57,746 bases of DNA from Candidatus Bathyarchaeota archaeon (GCA_018396755.1 JAGTQM010000004.1:81099-138844), one strand, 5' to 3'. Positions 24,855 through 33,544 are shown, counted from the stretch's first letter. A program made the numbers and translations. Notes: generated by a model from the sequence alone, not told the origin.

Positions 24855-25379
24855 TTGAACGGTAAAGGATGTTACAGTTTGATTTTGAGGATTTTGGAAC
24901 CTTCTACAGTTAGAATCGGAGCTTTAGGCTATGTAAGATTTGATGAAGGTTTCTATGTTTACGTCGGGTCTGCCCTTGGATCTAAGGCTCAAAGTCTTGA
25001 AAATCGTCTTAGGAGACATTTATCCAATTCTAAAAGGGTTAAGTGGCATATAGACTTCTTGCTTTCAAGTAAGAATGTTTCCATAGAAAGGGTGATAGTA
25101 TGCAAGACCGTGAGTAGAGTTGAATGTCTGGTTGCTAAGGAAATTGCGAAAACCGGACTTTATAATCCTCAACTTAGAGGCTTCGGCTCTTCAGATTGTA
25201 AGCTTGGCTGCCTCAGCCACATCATATGCTTAGGTGATTCGATAACAATTGAGGAGGCTGCTATGAAAGTTTTAAATGCTTATACTAGGCTTTCTCTTAA
25301 AGCTGAAATTTTAACGTCGGAACAAGCTGTCGAAAAATTTTCGACAACCTGGTCGGAAGATTTAAGAGGAGAACGCTGA
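24855..25379 (+). CDS. GIY-YIG-type nuclease, DUF123 family
   Basis: A 174-residue archaeal Uri-superfamily protein (DUF123, COG1833). It begins GCYSLILRILEPSTVRIGALG, then the GIY-YIG-like FYVYVGSALGSKAQSLENRLRRHL, WHIDFLL and VECLVAKEIAK, plus a late Cys cluster SSDCKLGCLSHI. The last 40 residues extend beyond the domain. Members are predicted nucleases, with unknown substrate. TTG start at 24855. aIF5A begins 23 bases downstream on the same strand. Confidence 0.85.
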   Translation: MNGKGCYSLILRILEPSTVRIGALGYVRFDEGFYVYVGSALGSKAQSLENRLRRHLSNSKRVKWHIDFLLSSKNVSIERVIVCKTVSRVECLVAKEIAKTGLYNPQLRGFGSSDCKLGCLSHIICLGDSITIEEAAMKVLNAYTRLSLKAEILTSEQAVEKFSTTWSEDLRGER

Positions 25380-25402
25380 TATTTTTATGATGGTGTTTGT
25401 CG

Positions 25403-25795
25403 ATGAGTCGACCAGCTGAAATCGGCTCTCTTAAAGAAGGTATGTATGTAGTTGTAGATGGTGAGCCATCTAGAGTTGTAACTATAGAGAAGTCCAAACC
25501 GGGTAAGCATGGAAGTGCTAAAGTTAGACTAGTAGCCGTAGGGGTTTTCGACAATGTTAAAAGAAGTATAGTGTCACCTGTAGATGCTAAAGTAGATGTA
25601 CCTATGATAGATAAACGTAATGGCCAGGTAATATCCGTCAGCAGAAATACGGTTCAAATCATGGATTTAGAGAGCTTTGAAGTCTTAGAAGTAGCGAATA
25701 TTGAAGCTGAACTTTTAGATAAACTAAAACCTTCAGTTGAAGTAGAATATTGGATGATTATGGGTAGACCGAAGCTTATAAGAGTTAAAAGCTAA
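25403..25795 (+). CDS. eif5A: Translation initiation factor aIF5A
   Basis: A 130-residue translation elongation/initiation factor 5A. The hypusine loop is EKSKPGKHGSAK; the modified Lys is K35 counting from ATG 25403. The N-terminal SH3-like and C-terminal OB domains have normal length. Acts on ribosomes stalled at difficult peptide bonds. An in-frame TTG lies two codons upstream, but GGTG at 25392-25395 fits ATG 25403. It converges with TFS, 43 bases away. Confidence 0.95.
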   Translation: MSRPAEIGSLKEGMYVVVDGEPSRVVTIEKSKPGKHGSAKVRLVAVGVFDNVKRSIVSPVDAKVDVPMIDKRNGQVISVSRNTVQIMDLESFEVLEVANIEAELLDKLKPSVEVEYWMIMGRPKLIRVKS

Positions 25796-25838
25796 CAATC
25801 GTACTTTGACATTATAGTTCTTTCCCCAGTAGTGCTAT

Positions 25839-26180
25839 TTATGCGTATTCTCTCCACACGTATCCGCAGTTCTTACATCTGAAGAATTGCGTCGGGGCTT
25901 CATCTGCGCTTCTAGTCTGCATAATCCACCAATATGCTTTTCCATATCCACATTTAGGGCATTCAACATCCGTAGTTGGCAGTGTAGATAAATCTTCATT
26001 TTCCTTCGCTATGACGATTAACGTTTCCTTTGATATCTTAGCTTGTTCTTCGTATTTAGCCTGTAGAGTTTTAACTTTCCTAAGTTCTTCATATCCACAT
26101 TTGGGACATGCTAACTTCACACCTTCATCTGTACGCTTAACTTCCATTCTTGCTCCACACTTAGGGCAAAACTCCATCAA
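25839..26180 (-). CDS. tfs: Transcription factor S (TFIIS-like)
   Basis: A 113-residue archaeal TFS, the RNA polymerase cleavage-stimulating factor. The N-terminal zinc ribbon is CPKCG...CPKCG (residues 5-28), and the C-terminal one CPKCGYGKAYW...FFRCKNCGY. The acidic hairpin reads QTRSADEAPTQ with the Asp-Glu pair that reaches the polymerase active site. Last gene of the minus-strand block starting at ksgA. Two ATG codons at the start (26180, 26177). Confidence 0.95.
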   Translation of the reverse strand: MMEFCPKCGARMEVKRTDEGVKLACPKCGYEELRKVKTLQAKYEEQAKISKETLIVIAKENEDLSTLPTTDVECPKCGYGKAYWWIMQTRSADEAPTQFFRCKNCGYVWREYA

Positions 26181-26204
26181 TTTCCTTCTCTGAAGAAAGA
26201 AATG

Positions 26205-26636
26205 CTAGCCTCTTTTAAATTTTTTCTCTAAGGCAGATTTAAGTTTGAAGGCAACTTTTAAAGCCTCTGGTTTGCCGTTCTCTTTCGATATTATGCGAAG
26301 TATTTTAAGGGCGTTCTCTTTATCTACACCATAGGGTTTTATATCGTTGAATTCTCCTAAACATAAAACAGGTATACTGGTTTCCATCCAAAGTTCTTCA
26401 CAGTTAAATCCATCTTCAGACTTTAAGACTAAAATCCTCAATTGTTTAAAGTGTTTGCTTTCTCTAATGAGTTTCGGAAGCCCATGTCTTTCAACTTCTT
26501 CAGCTTTGAAGTATAATACGCCATCCATAATGGAAGACCCTCTATACACCACGCCTACAACATCTATCCTATTATCTAACGATACTTTAGTTAAACCTAA
26601 AACTCTAATCTCCCTCTTAACTGTCTTTATCGGCAT
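26205..26636 (-). CDS. DUF99 family protein (endonuclease V-related)
   Basis: A 143-residue protein. KREIRVLGLTKVSLDNRIDVVGVVYRGSSIMDGVLYF matches the opening of DUF99 (COG1628) proteins, which share a fold with endonuclease V. It is shorter than the usual 180-200 residues, and the Asp typically following RVLG is not in the usual place, so activity is doubtful. It overlaps the RNase III-like gene by 20 bases, indicating co-translation. Confidence 0.65.
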   Translation of the reverse strand: MPIKTVKREIRVLGLTKVSLDNRIDVVGVVYRGSSIMDGVLYFKAEEVERHGLPKLIRESKHFKQLRILVLKSEDGFNCEELWMETSIPVLCLGEFNDIKPYGVDKENALKILRIISKENGKPEALKVAFKLKSALEKKFKRG

Positions 26637-26991
26637 GTTCCATTAAATCCTCCAAAATCTTCTCTATGATATTCTTAAATGCGTTGGCAGGGTTATCAAG
26701 GTCGTTCATAAGCATCTTTATAAATCCATCTGTAGTCATAATTCCTTCAAGCCATGCGTAGGCTATTATAGCCTCAGCATAGTCACCTGCAGCTTTTCTA
26801 TCAGTTCTTCTAGGTATAAGACTTCTCAGTCTAGATCTTCTAACGGCTTCGGCGAGTATTTTATTATCCATCCTTAAACCAGTAGGTTTACCTAAACTCC
26901 TTGTAACTGTTAGACTAAAGAGAAAATTAACTAGGGAGTCTCCAAAACTCGCTAATCCTTTATCTCGAAGAATATCTTCGACGTTTTTCAA
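26617..26991 (-). CDS. RNase III-like helical domain protein
   Basis: A 124-residue protein with an RNase III-type helical core: GLASFGDSLVNFLFSLTVTRSLGKPTG, then MDNKILAEAVRRSRLR and DRKAAGDYAEAIIAYAWLEG (an acidic helix comparable to the second RNase III signature). Similar stand-alone proteins are found next to rpoL/csl4 genes in TACK archaea. No double-stranded RNA-binding domain. Lies between rpoL and DUF99. Catalytic activity is not certain. Confidence 0.65.
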   Translation of the reverse strand: MKNVEDILRDKGLASFGDSLVNFLFSLTVTRSLGKPTGLRMDNKILAEAVRRSRLRSLIPRRTDRKAAGDYAEAIIAYAWLEGIMTTDGFIKMLMNDLDNPANAFKNIIEKILEDLMEHADKDS

Positions 26992-27009
26992 ATGTTAAGC
27001 CTCTTAATA

Positions 27010-27309
27010 CTACTTCTCAACGTTTCCATAGGCTTCAAGGAAGCGATCTTCAAGCTCTTTAAGTCTACTGTTTAGATTTTTCACGCCGTCTTTTAAAACA
27101 GTAGTCGCCTCATTACCCGGAGCAACTTTTAGTGTGAATGTAGCTTTAGGTATCAATGGATGGGGGATATTATACCCTACAAATTCGACTCTAGGGTCTT
27201 CTAGGAAGATGCTTTGAAGAGCTCCTAAGAAGGTATGCCCCTCATTTTCTACTTCAAGCTCCACTTCTCTATCCGTTAGTTTTAAAACTCGAATTTTCAA
27301 GCAAATCAC
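27010..27309 (-). CDS. rpoL: DNA-directed RNA polymerase subunit L (Rpb11/AC19 homologue)
   Basis: A 99-residue alpha-like subunit that pairs with RpoD in polymerase assembly. Seen: EVELEVENEGHTFLGALQSIFLEDPRVEFVGYNIPHPLIPKATFTLKV, the standard E-x-EGHT-x-x-N/G and HPL motifs, followed by a helical C terminus. It overlaps the upstream csl4 gene by four bases. Confidence 0.93.
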   Translation of the reverse strand: MICLKIRVLKLTDREVELEVENEGHTFLGALQSIFLEDPRVEFVGYNIPHPLIPKATFTLKVAPGNEATTVLKDGVKNLNSRLKELEDRFLEAYGNVEK

Positions 27310-27875
27310 CCTAATCTTATGATACCATAATCATTAGCAATCTTACGATTCTCAATATTATTACAAATCTGACATTTAAGTTCTTTCCCACTTCTTACTA
27401 ATACTCCTCCACACTTCGTACATAGCGCATAAACTACTCCAAACTCTGACCTATGCATTCTTAAATGGTAGATGTCATTATTGTAACCTAACACTTCACA
27501 CTTCACCATATCCCCTGGTTTAAGTGCGCTTCTAATACTCTTCATACTATCCATAGAAGATGACCTAATCTGTATTAAACCTGAGAAATAATTATTAAGT
27601 AACTTATTATTAATGGATATTATCATGACTGACGCACTTTTCTCGGAAGTCGATACGACAACAGCATATACTACATCTCCCGGTTTTGGAAGTAGAATTC
27701 TCCTCATCGTTTTTACACTAACCGTATGCTTTTCAAGGTCTTCTTCTAAAAATCCAGCTAAAGACGATAGGATTTCACTATTATGTTCGTAAGTCCCATT
27801 GTAAGGAATATACTCCTCTATAACACCTATTTTATCACCTGGGACTACGACTTTCCTCTTCAACTTTCCTATCAA
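27306..27875 (-). CDS. csl4: Exosome RNA-binding subunit Csl4
   Basis: About 189 residues. An N-terminal barrel (VPGDKIGVIEEYIPYNGTYE), a central S1 domain (LLPKPGDVVYAVVVSTSEKSASVMI...LKPGDMVKCEVLGY) and a C-terminal zinc ribbon (CTKCGGVLVRSGKELKCQICN). It forms part of the cap of the archaeal exosome and recruits DnaG. The frame extends to a TTG at 27890, but GAGGTGG at 27888-27882 is placed for TTG 27875, so the latter is preferred. It overlaps the end of the METTL5-like gene. Confidence 0.9.
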   Translation of the reverse strand: MIGKLKRKVVVPGDKIGVIEEYIPYNGTYEHNSEILSSLAGFLEEDLEKHTVSVKTMRRILLPKPGDVVYAVVVSTSEKSASVMIISINNKLLNNYFSGLIQIRSSSMDSMKSIRSALKPGDMVKCEVLGYNNDIYHLRMHRSEFGVVYALCTKCGGVLVRSGKELKCQICNNIENRKIANDYGIIRLG

Positions 27876-28500
27876 ATGAATCCACCTCAATCCGATACAC
27901 GTTTACCTGAAACATGTAAGACCTTTTCCTGTGGAATTCAAACATCCTAGGTATGCTTATTGAAGACTTAAATACGATCGAAATTGAACCACCATATTTT
28001 TCTACAAGCCTCCTAATAAACTCATCAGTTTCACTTTTATGAATCGTATATACGACATGGCCGATTTCTAGAGCCTTCCTTAGAAAAATACTATCCGCTC
28101 CTCTAAATCCGGTTCCAAATGGAGGATTTTGAATAACAGTATCGCAGTATCCCTCAAGCTTAGCTATGTCGCATAAAACCCAGTCGACTTTATCTGAAAC
28201 ACCAGCTTTAACAGCATTAGATTTAGCTACTTCTAGAGCAACTTTATCTATATCAAAGCCTACAACGTAGTTAGCCCCTAGAATGGCGGCTCCTACGGTT
28301 AATCTACCCGTTCCACATCCTAAGTCAAACACAGTTTTACCTGAGATATCGTTGTAGACGTATGTGGCTACTGATAAAATTCTAGCTGCTAGTCCAGCTG
28401 GTATCGTATACTGCTCTAGAAATCTGCTCGGCGATGGGTGGGTTTTAAGCTTATCCAGCAATATTTCAAGTTCTCTACGTTTCAGAATATTCTCCGACAT
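27835..28500 (-). CDS. METTL5-like N6-adenine methyltransferase
   Basis: A 221-residue class I methyltransferase. SAM motif FDLGCGTGRLTVGAAILGA, then GFDIDKVALEVAKSNA, and the catalytic NPPFGTGFRGAD typical of N6-adenine methylation. YTIHKSE and FHRKRSY near the end are METTL5 hallmarks. The eukaryotic relative methylates 18S rRNA A1832; an rRNA target is expected here too. Overlaps dph2 by 26 bases and csl4 by about 40. Confidence 0.88.
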   Translation of the reverse strand: MSENILKRRELEILLDKLKTHPSPSRFLEQYTIPAGLAARILSVATYVYNDISGKTVFDLGCGTGRLTVGAAILGANYVVGFDIDKVALEVAKSNAVKAGVSDKVDWVLCDIAKLEGYCDTVIQNPPFGTGFRGADSIFLRKALEIGHVVYTIHKSETDEFIRRLVEKYGGSISIVFKSSISIPRMFEFHRKRSYMFQVNVYRIEVDSFDRKVEEESRSPR

Positions 28501-29485
28501 ATTCTTCCCAGCTGGTTAAACCTAAAGCCACTAAAAGCTCAGCTGGATTCAAAATAGGTTTGGCTATTCTCTCAGAATCTTCTATCGAAAGTCTTGGACA
28601 GGCCGTATTGACAAACACGTCTATCCATGTATAAGCTTCTAGGAAACCCGTGTCTAGATGGGTAAATCCTATAAGGTAAGCTTCTCTACTAGTAGCTTCA
28701 ATGAGTTTTTTAACTCCTTCAGCAAGTTCAAGTCTAAACTGTCCAGGCTCAAGTCCAACTAGTACTCCAAAAACTTTCCCTTCTCTAGCTTTAACTATCG
28801 ACGCATAGATTCTCCTCAGGTATCTACGCTTTAACTCTGACATATCTTTAAGCGAACACGTTACTGGGTTTAACGCTAAAACCCTCTTATTAGTTAGTAG
28901 CGCTAAACCTAAAGGATGAAAGCTTCCATCTCCTACGAATAAGAAGAAATCTACATAGCTTTCAACGTTTAAAGGGACTGTATAATTGCAACCTAAAACT
29001 TGACCTGGATATTTAACACCTGTGCCTCTTCCTATGTAGACTTCTAAACCCCAATTTTCAAGAATACTCCGTATCGCTTCTAAACACTCTACAAACTGAA
29101 GGTTTGAAAATAATGCTACAGTTCTACCAGCTTTTTTGATCTGTTCTTCAGCCTTCCTAAGGCATTCTTCAAAGGGAAATGTATACATAGCGTCAAAGTA
29201 TAGGACGGGGGTATTCCCGCATGAAACCATTAAGCTATGTCCAATATGGATTATCGCGTCTGCTCTAAGTTTTTCAGCCTCGGTTAAAGCTATGTTGCAA
29301 GCACCGAAGCAGGGGTTTCCAGAAAGTAGAACAGTTACACCGCTTTTTCTAAGCTTCTCAATCAACTCCTTTATATAAGGTCTTAAACCTTCGGGAGTTT
29401 GAATTAAAACCCGTTTAAAGCCTCTAGAGATAACTTCTCTCTGAATAGCCTCCTCTTCAATTCTCAGATGGAGGAAGATAAACAC
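28475..29485 (-). CDS. dph2: Diphthamide biosynthesis enzyme Dph2
   Basis: A 336-residue archaeal Dph2, the non-canonical radical SAM enzyme that transfers aminocarboxypropyl from SAM to His of elongation factor 2. The [4Fe-4S] Cys are spread over three segments: SGNPCFGACN near residue 59, VLGCNYTVPL near 169 and NTACPRLSIED near 290. GTG start at 29485. Lies upstream of the methyltransferase with a 26-base overlap. Confidence 0.92.
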   Translation of the reverse strand: MFIFLHLRIEEEAIQREVISRGFKRVLIQTPEGLRPYIKELIEKLRKSGVTVLLSGNPCFGACNIALTEAEKLRADAIIHIGHSLMVSCGNTPVLYFDAMYTFPFEECLRKAEEQIKKAGRTVALFSNLQFVECLEAIRSILENWGLEVYIGRGTGVKYPGQVLGCNYTVPLNVESYVDFFLFVGDGSFHPLGLALLTNKRVLALNPVTCSLKDMSELKRRYLRRIYASIVKAREGKVFGVLVGLEPGQFRLELAEGVKKLIEATSREAYLIGFTHLDTGFLEAYTWIDVFVNTACPRLSIEDSERIAKPILNPAELLVALGLTSWEEYVGEYSET

Positions 29486-29514
29486 CTCTAATTGCTCAAA
29501 TAAAACTATGACAT

Positions 29515-30009
29515 CTATAGTGTTATTACGTCAATCCGCGTAGGAATGGGCATTTTACTAGCGCCTCTCGTTAGGGCTTCTTTAGCGAAGCTTAAACCAT
29601 TTTCAGCAGTACGTAGAATCATTATATTCTGTCCTTTTTTAACTCTAGCTGCTAGTCCAGCGGGTCTTCCAAATGCTCTACGCATCCCCTCTGAAAGCCT
29701 ATCCGCCCCGGCTCCAGTCATAATCTTATGTTCTCTAAGTACATGATGTGGGTATACTAATATCTTTAGAAAATACTCTTTACCGCCGAGTTTTTCCTCT
29801 AGAAACTTGTTAGTAGCCATTCTAGCGGCTTCCAGAGCATTATGCCTTATCTGTGCATCCTCAAGCGCTATAAGCCTGGTTTCATATTTAAAATTTCCAT
29901 TTGGATTCCCCATTGTAAGATGGACGACCTTACTTTGAGGAGTTCCTCCAATATATTCGCGTCTAGTGTATGCTGCTCCCGAAATCTTCCTAAAGTTTTT
30001 CGCCTTCAA
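29515..30009 (-). CDS. rpl10e: Large ribosomal subunit protein uL16 (archaeal L10e)
   Basis: A 164-residue L10e protein. MKAKNFRKISGAAYTRREYIG, PHHVLREHKIMTGAGADRLSEGMRRAFGRP and GTAAR-like loop residues are diagnostic. TTG start overlaps the ksgA stop (TTGA), so translation is coupled. The coupling of a ribosomal protein to the rRNA dimethylase suits ribosome assembly. Confidence 0.95.
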   Translation of the reverse strand: MKAKNFRKISGAAYTRREYIGGTPQSKVVHLTMGNPNGNFKYETRLIALEDAQIRHNALEAARMATNKFLEEKLGGKEYFLKILVYPHHVLREHKIMTGAGADRLSEGMRRAFGRPAGLAARVKKGQNIMILRTAENGLSFAKEALTRGASKMPIPTRIDVITL

Positions 30010-30821
30010 ATGTGCTCACAGTAATTTTTATCGATTTGGCTTCTTAAAAAACGTTCCGCAATTTCTAAGAAAACTTCTGGAGGGGTTTGATATACTCGGA
30101 TTTTGGAATCATAGTGAGGCCTCCCGGTTGGAAGTATTCTCTTAACGAATCCATTTAGCGTTTTATTCCGTAGAGTAAATGCTTCAGTTACAATTTTTTT
30201 AACTGCTTCAAACATTATCGGGTCTAAAGCATGATCTTTGCATTTAAGTCTAACTACGCTACTCCTGATTTTACTTTTAGGGTAGAAGGCTTCCCTGGGG
30301 ATTCTCTCCATCACTTCAACGTCGTAATTTAGAGCCGTTAAAACCGTTAACCTACCGTATTCTGAATCACCTGGTTTAGCGTACAATTTACGCGTAAATT
30401 CCTCTTGAAGAGTTAAAACGATGATATCTGGTTTTTCTTTAATAAGTTTAAGGATCATTGGAGTTGATATTGCATATGGAGGATTTGAAACAACTTTGTT
30501 AAATCCTCCGATTTCAATTTTAAGGAAATCTCCCTCGATTATTTTCACATTAGACCCGTCGGGAAATCTACTTTTTAAGTAGTTTACAAGTTTACGATCT
30601 AATTCAACGGCATACACAATCTTAGCTTTTTCAGATAACAGTTTCGTCAGAAGCCCTATTCCAGCTCCGATTTCTAAAACAATATCTTCATTTGAAATAT
30701 AGGCATAATCTACAAGTCTATGTAGAAGCTTCTCATCGACCATAAAATGTTGGCCGAGCTTCTTCTTAGGGGAAACTATTCCAACTCTGATGAGTGTTTG
30801 AACAAGCTCTTTAAAATCCAT
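30006..30821 (-). CDS. ksgA: 16S rRNA dimethyladenosine transferase KsgA/Dim1
   Basis: A 271-residue enzyme that dimethylates two adjacent adenines near the 3' end of 16S rRNA. LGQHFMVDEKLLHRLVDYA, the SAM motif VLEIGAGIGLLTKLL and the active-site NPPYAIS are present. In many archaea the order is eL21-rpoF-DUF655-ksgA; here DUF655 and ksgA are separated by a 2-kb decayed island. Confidence 0.95.
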   Translation of the reverse strand: MDFKELVQTLIRVGIVSPKKKLGQHFMVDEKLLHRLVDYAYISNEDIVLEIGAGIGLLTKLLSEKAKIVYAVELDRKLVNYLKSRFPDGSNVKIIEGDFLKIEIGGFNKVVSNPPYAISTPMILKLIKEKPDIIVLTLQEEFTRKLYAKPGDSEYGRLTVLTALNYDVEVMERIPREAFYPKSKIRSSVVRLKCKDHALDPIMFEAVKKIVTEAFTLRNKTLNGFVKRILPTGRPHYDSKIRVYQTPPEVFLEIAERFLRSQIDKNYCEHI

Positions 30822-30854
30822 GTTTAACCTTTCACGAAAAGCCTATACTTTTTA

Positions 30855-31251
30855 TCAAATTTCTATATTCTTACTTCCGCTTTTAAAAAGCATTACTCCA
30901 TTAAAGGTTGTCATATAGTCGAAGCCAGCCTCTATTAGCTTAGTTGCTTCATCTATTATTGAAGCCATTTTACAATGGAATTTGACGTTCGCCATCTGAA
31001 ACAGAGCGTTTTTAGATCGTTATGTAGATCATTGTACTCTGAATATTTTTATGGCCCAGCAGTTCTTTGACGCGTATGTTTAAGTAGTCCCCCTCAACTG
31101 TCAGGTATACCTCTAAGTCTCGGTTTAAGAAAGGCTTCACAACATCCTTGTATTTCGATGGTATTGGAAGCAGGTACCGCTCATACCTATATACGGTCTT
31201 CCTAAGATACCTCTTGTACGTAAGCTTCCTGAAGGAAGTGCATAACACCAT
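30855..31251 (-). pseudogene. Tyrosine recombinase (integrase) pseudogene, fused to an unrelated N-terminal fragment
   Basis: The minus strand at 31251-31012 encodes an ORF whose last 19 residues are KELLGHKNIQSTMIYITI-like: the LGHKNI..T-x-x-Y motif around the nucleophilic Tyr of integrases. After a stop and a shift of frame, the strand continues NALFQMANVKFHCKMAS, then DEATKLIEAGFDYMTTFNGV and ends VMLFKSGSKNIEI at 30855, the integrase tail. The residues before KELLG (YRYERYLLPIPSKYKDVVKP) do not look like an integrase, so a deletion probably joined two genes. The product is not functional. Confidence 0.65.
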
Positions 31252-31369
31252 AAGTTTTCAGAAGGAATTATGAATATCATCCACTAGGGGATATTAAAAC
31301 GTAGTCTACAGCAGATTCAATACATCGCTTAACTTCATTAAATACTTGCTTATTAATTTGTTAAATAGT

Positions 31370-31677
31370 ATGCCCAAAGGATTGTACACGAAAAAGGAAT
31401 ACCAATCGATCTCGCTGAAAACGTTTGGAGATTCGCCTAAGCTTAGGATAATAGACTTTTTCCTAGACAACCCGCTCTTCGACTTCACAAAGAAAGAGGT
31501 CATAGAAGCTTAGGAATGAGCAAGCAGACCTTCTACAAATACTTCGCAGACTTAGAGAAGTATGGAATCGTCACCGTTACAAGAAGAATAGGTAGACTTT
31601 AAACAGTTGTAGAGAACTACCCAACAGGGTCGAAAAACCCACTTGATTCAGAATGGAAGAAGCAAATCCTCATATGA
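31370..31677 (+). pseudogene. Winged-helix DNA-binding protein pseudogene
   Basis: ATG 31370 opens MPKGLYTKKEYQSISLKTFG and runs DSPKLRIIDFFLDNPLFDFT to a stop at 31511. One base away the frame continues LGMSKQTFYKYFADLEKYGI and VTVTRRIGRL to a stop at 31600, then in the same frame ENYPTGSKNPLDSEWKKQIL to 31677. The middle is a winged helix-turn-helix of the kind found in small archaeal regulators. One frameshift and one nonsense codon separate the pieces. Confidence 0.5.
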
Positions 31678-31866
31678 AGAGCCTTTGGAGTAAACTATAC
31701 ACGTGAACTTCAACAACTTCAGGAGGCAGGAAACGCGTTCCTCATACAGCTGAATAACAGCTTGGTGAACGACGAGTTGAAGGAGTTTATAGAGCAGATC
31801 GTTAGAGGCGAAGTTAAACGTATTCTGAAGAACAGTAAAATACCTGGGGGAGGGGATAGGTTATGA
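31678..31866 (+). pseudogene. Open fragment of 62 codons, unknown
   Basis: In frame with the tail of the preceding pseudogene, reading RAFGVNYTRELQQLQEAGNA and ending VKRILKNSKIPGGGDRL. Hydrophilic and helical, no start codon. The stop TGA overlaps the ATG of the next pseudogene (ATGA), suggesting these were once consecutive operon genes. Confidence 0.35.
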
Positions 31867-32534
31867 AAAGACAGATCACCTAGAATTACATCAATAAGTA
31901 AAACACTGGATAAAACTCTAATTCTATCTCGGATAGAAACGCAAAATTATACTGGCAAATGAAAAACCGCCGATATATTTACCGTAAATATATGGAACGC
32001 TTAGTTAAAATGGGCAAACTCCAACCAATCCGAAAAGAATTATACGCGGTCATTTTACCTCTCGAAACACCGAAAAAGCATGAAATAGACAAGCTCCTAA
32101 TCACCTCGAAGATCCGGCAAAACTACTATTTAGGATTCCACACAGCCTTAGAATACTATGGCTGCGCCAATTCACTGCTCAACGAAGCCTACATATGCGT
32201 GCAGCCAAAAAACAGATTCAACTCCTTCCAATACAAACGCTTCACCTTTAAACCCCGTATTTGTTAAAGACATCGCCTCAGAAATCATTGAAAAACCATA
32301 TTATCACATGCTTATAAAAGTAAGCAGCAAAGAAAGAACTTTCATCGAATGCATCGCTAGAACCCATACGCCGGAGGCTGGGAAGACTACATCAAAAGCC
32401 TTGAAGGCCTAAGCGGACTAAATTTCGAGAGACTCTTAAACCTTACACTAAAACAAAACAATAAAATCCTCAAAAGACGAGTCGGTTACATTCTTGAACT
32501 ACTCAAAAAACATCACCCTTCTACGAACACCTAA
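31863..32534 (+). pseudogene. AbiEi-like (type IV antitoxin / winged-helix) pseudogene with several frameshifts
   Basis: Sense reading moves through several frames: MKRQIT, RITSISKTLDKTLILSRIET, then from 31959 MKNRRYIYRKYMERLVKMGK with LQPIRKELYAVILPLETPKK and NYYLGFHTALEYYGCANS, then VKDIASEIIEKPYYHMLIKV, then GGWEDYIKSLEGLSGLNFER and GYILELLKKH. The 'R-Y-[IL]-x-R-L-x-x-x-G-x-L-x-x-[IV]-[RK]-x-G-x-Y' pattern plus the fold of the second half resembles AbiEi-type antitoxins. At least four frame changes make it nonfunctional. No AbiEii toxin gene follows; a TnpB piece lies there instead. Confidence 0.5.
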
Positions 32535-32549
32535 ACGAAAAGCAGAAAC

Positions 32550-32864
32550 ATGAACAGACAGAACTCGAAGCACAACTACATCACACTTCAGAAGTACGTG
32601 GAATACAAGCCCGCGTGGAATGGATACCCAACTATATATGTCAAAGCTAAAGGCACTTCAAAAACCTGCTCCAGATGCGAGTATCACAATAAAGACCTGA
32701 AGGGGGCAGGCGTATTCAAATGTCCCAAATGTGGATTTGTACTAGACAGGCAAAAGAACGCGGCAAGAAACATATGGAACGTGTTCCTTAGGATGTGGGG
32801 ATCTGGGCTTACCCCGAAAGGAGCTAAGCCCGATGAAGCCTCCAATGAACCCAGAGGAGGCTAA
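32550..32864 (+). mobile_element. TnpB C-terminal fragment (IS200/IS605 or IS607 family)
   Basis: 104 residues matching the end of TnpB, an RNA-guided nuclease of IS605-type elements. Seen: a short RuvC-like part (YKPAWNGYPTIYVKAKGTSK), zinc ribbon TCSRCEYHNKD and FKCPKCGFVLDRQKNAARNIWN, and a tail SGLTPKGAKPDE. About 300 residues with the first RuvC motifs are missing, and the first codons merge with the AbiEi-like remnant. Not active. Confidence 0.8.
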
Positions 32865-32940
32865 GAGCAATGCGGCTCAAGGACTAAGGTCTATACATAT
32901 CCATACTTAGTCCAAAACCCTTGCGATATAAGGCTATATA

Positions 32941-33507
32941 TTACGCTTTCGCGAAAAGCCTATACTTAGGATTCTCTTCCATAAGTTCCTCTAAAATCCT
33001 CTTCGTTAAAAGTTTAACAGGGTCTGGCATCCCAGTTCGCTCCTTTATGTCTTTAAAGGATTTAAATGGACTTATACCTCTCTCCCTCAATATGGACAGC
33101 ATGTACTTCTTCCCCACACCAGGTATCAACTCTAAAGCATGCATTCTAGGACTTATAGGTTGGGATTTGTTGAAAAACTCTACAAACTCCTTTTCATTGG
33201 CAGCTATTATTTTCTCTACGATTTCCGGGAGTTCTGCTTGAGCTGGTCCAGAAAGCTCATGATAACTTAACCGTCCAATTATAAATGCAATCTTACTTTC
33301 AGGTCCTCTACTTAATACAACTCTTTCACCTATCATTACGGATACATTCTTCTTGAGAATGGCCTCTAACAACGTAAAATACTTCTCACCTATCATCTCT
33401 ACAGTACTACCTGCAAGTTGACCTATTTTCAGACCTCTTCTAGAAGGATATGGGAGAATATTCAATATGTAGCCGTAATCTTCATAAGTTTTCTGATAGT
33501 ACTTCAT
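32941..33507 (-). CDS. DUF655 family RNA-binding protein
   Basis: A 188-residue archaeal protein of COG1491. It has an OB-like first half (EDYGYILNILPYPSRRG...GEKYFTLLEAILK, RVVLSRG) and a C-terminal helix-hairpin-helix region ELIPGVGKKYMLSILRERG. It is usually found with rpoF and ksgA, and is predicted to bind RNA. The frame extends to GTG 33519, but GAGGTG there looks like the ribosome binding site of ATG 33507. Encoded downstream of rpoF. Confidence 0.88.
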   Translation of the reverse strand: MKYYQKTYEDYGYILNILPYPSRRGLKIGQLAGSTVEMIGEKYFTLLEAILKKNVSVMIGERVVLSRGPESKIAFIIGRLSYHELSGPAQAELPEIVEKIIAANEKEFVEFFNKSQPISPRMHALELIPGVGKKYMLSILRERGISPFKSFKDIKERTGMPDPVKLLTKRILEELMEENPKYRLFAKA

Positions 33508-33544
33508 TAATAATGGCACCTCTAATTTAAATATTCAAAATAAT

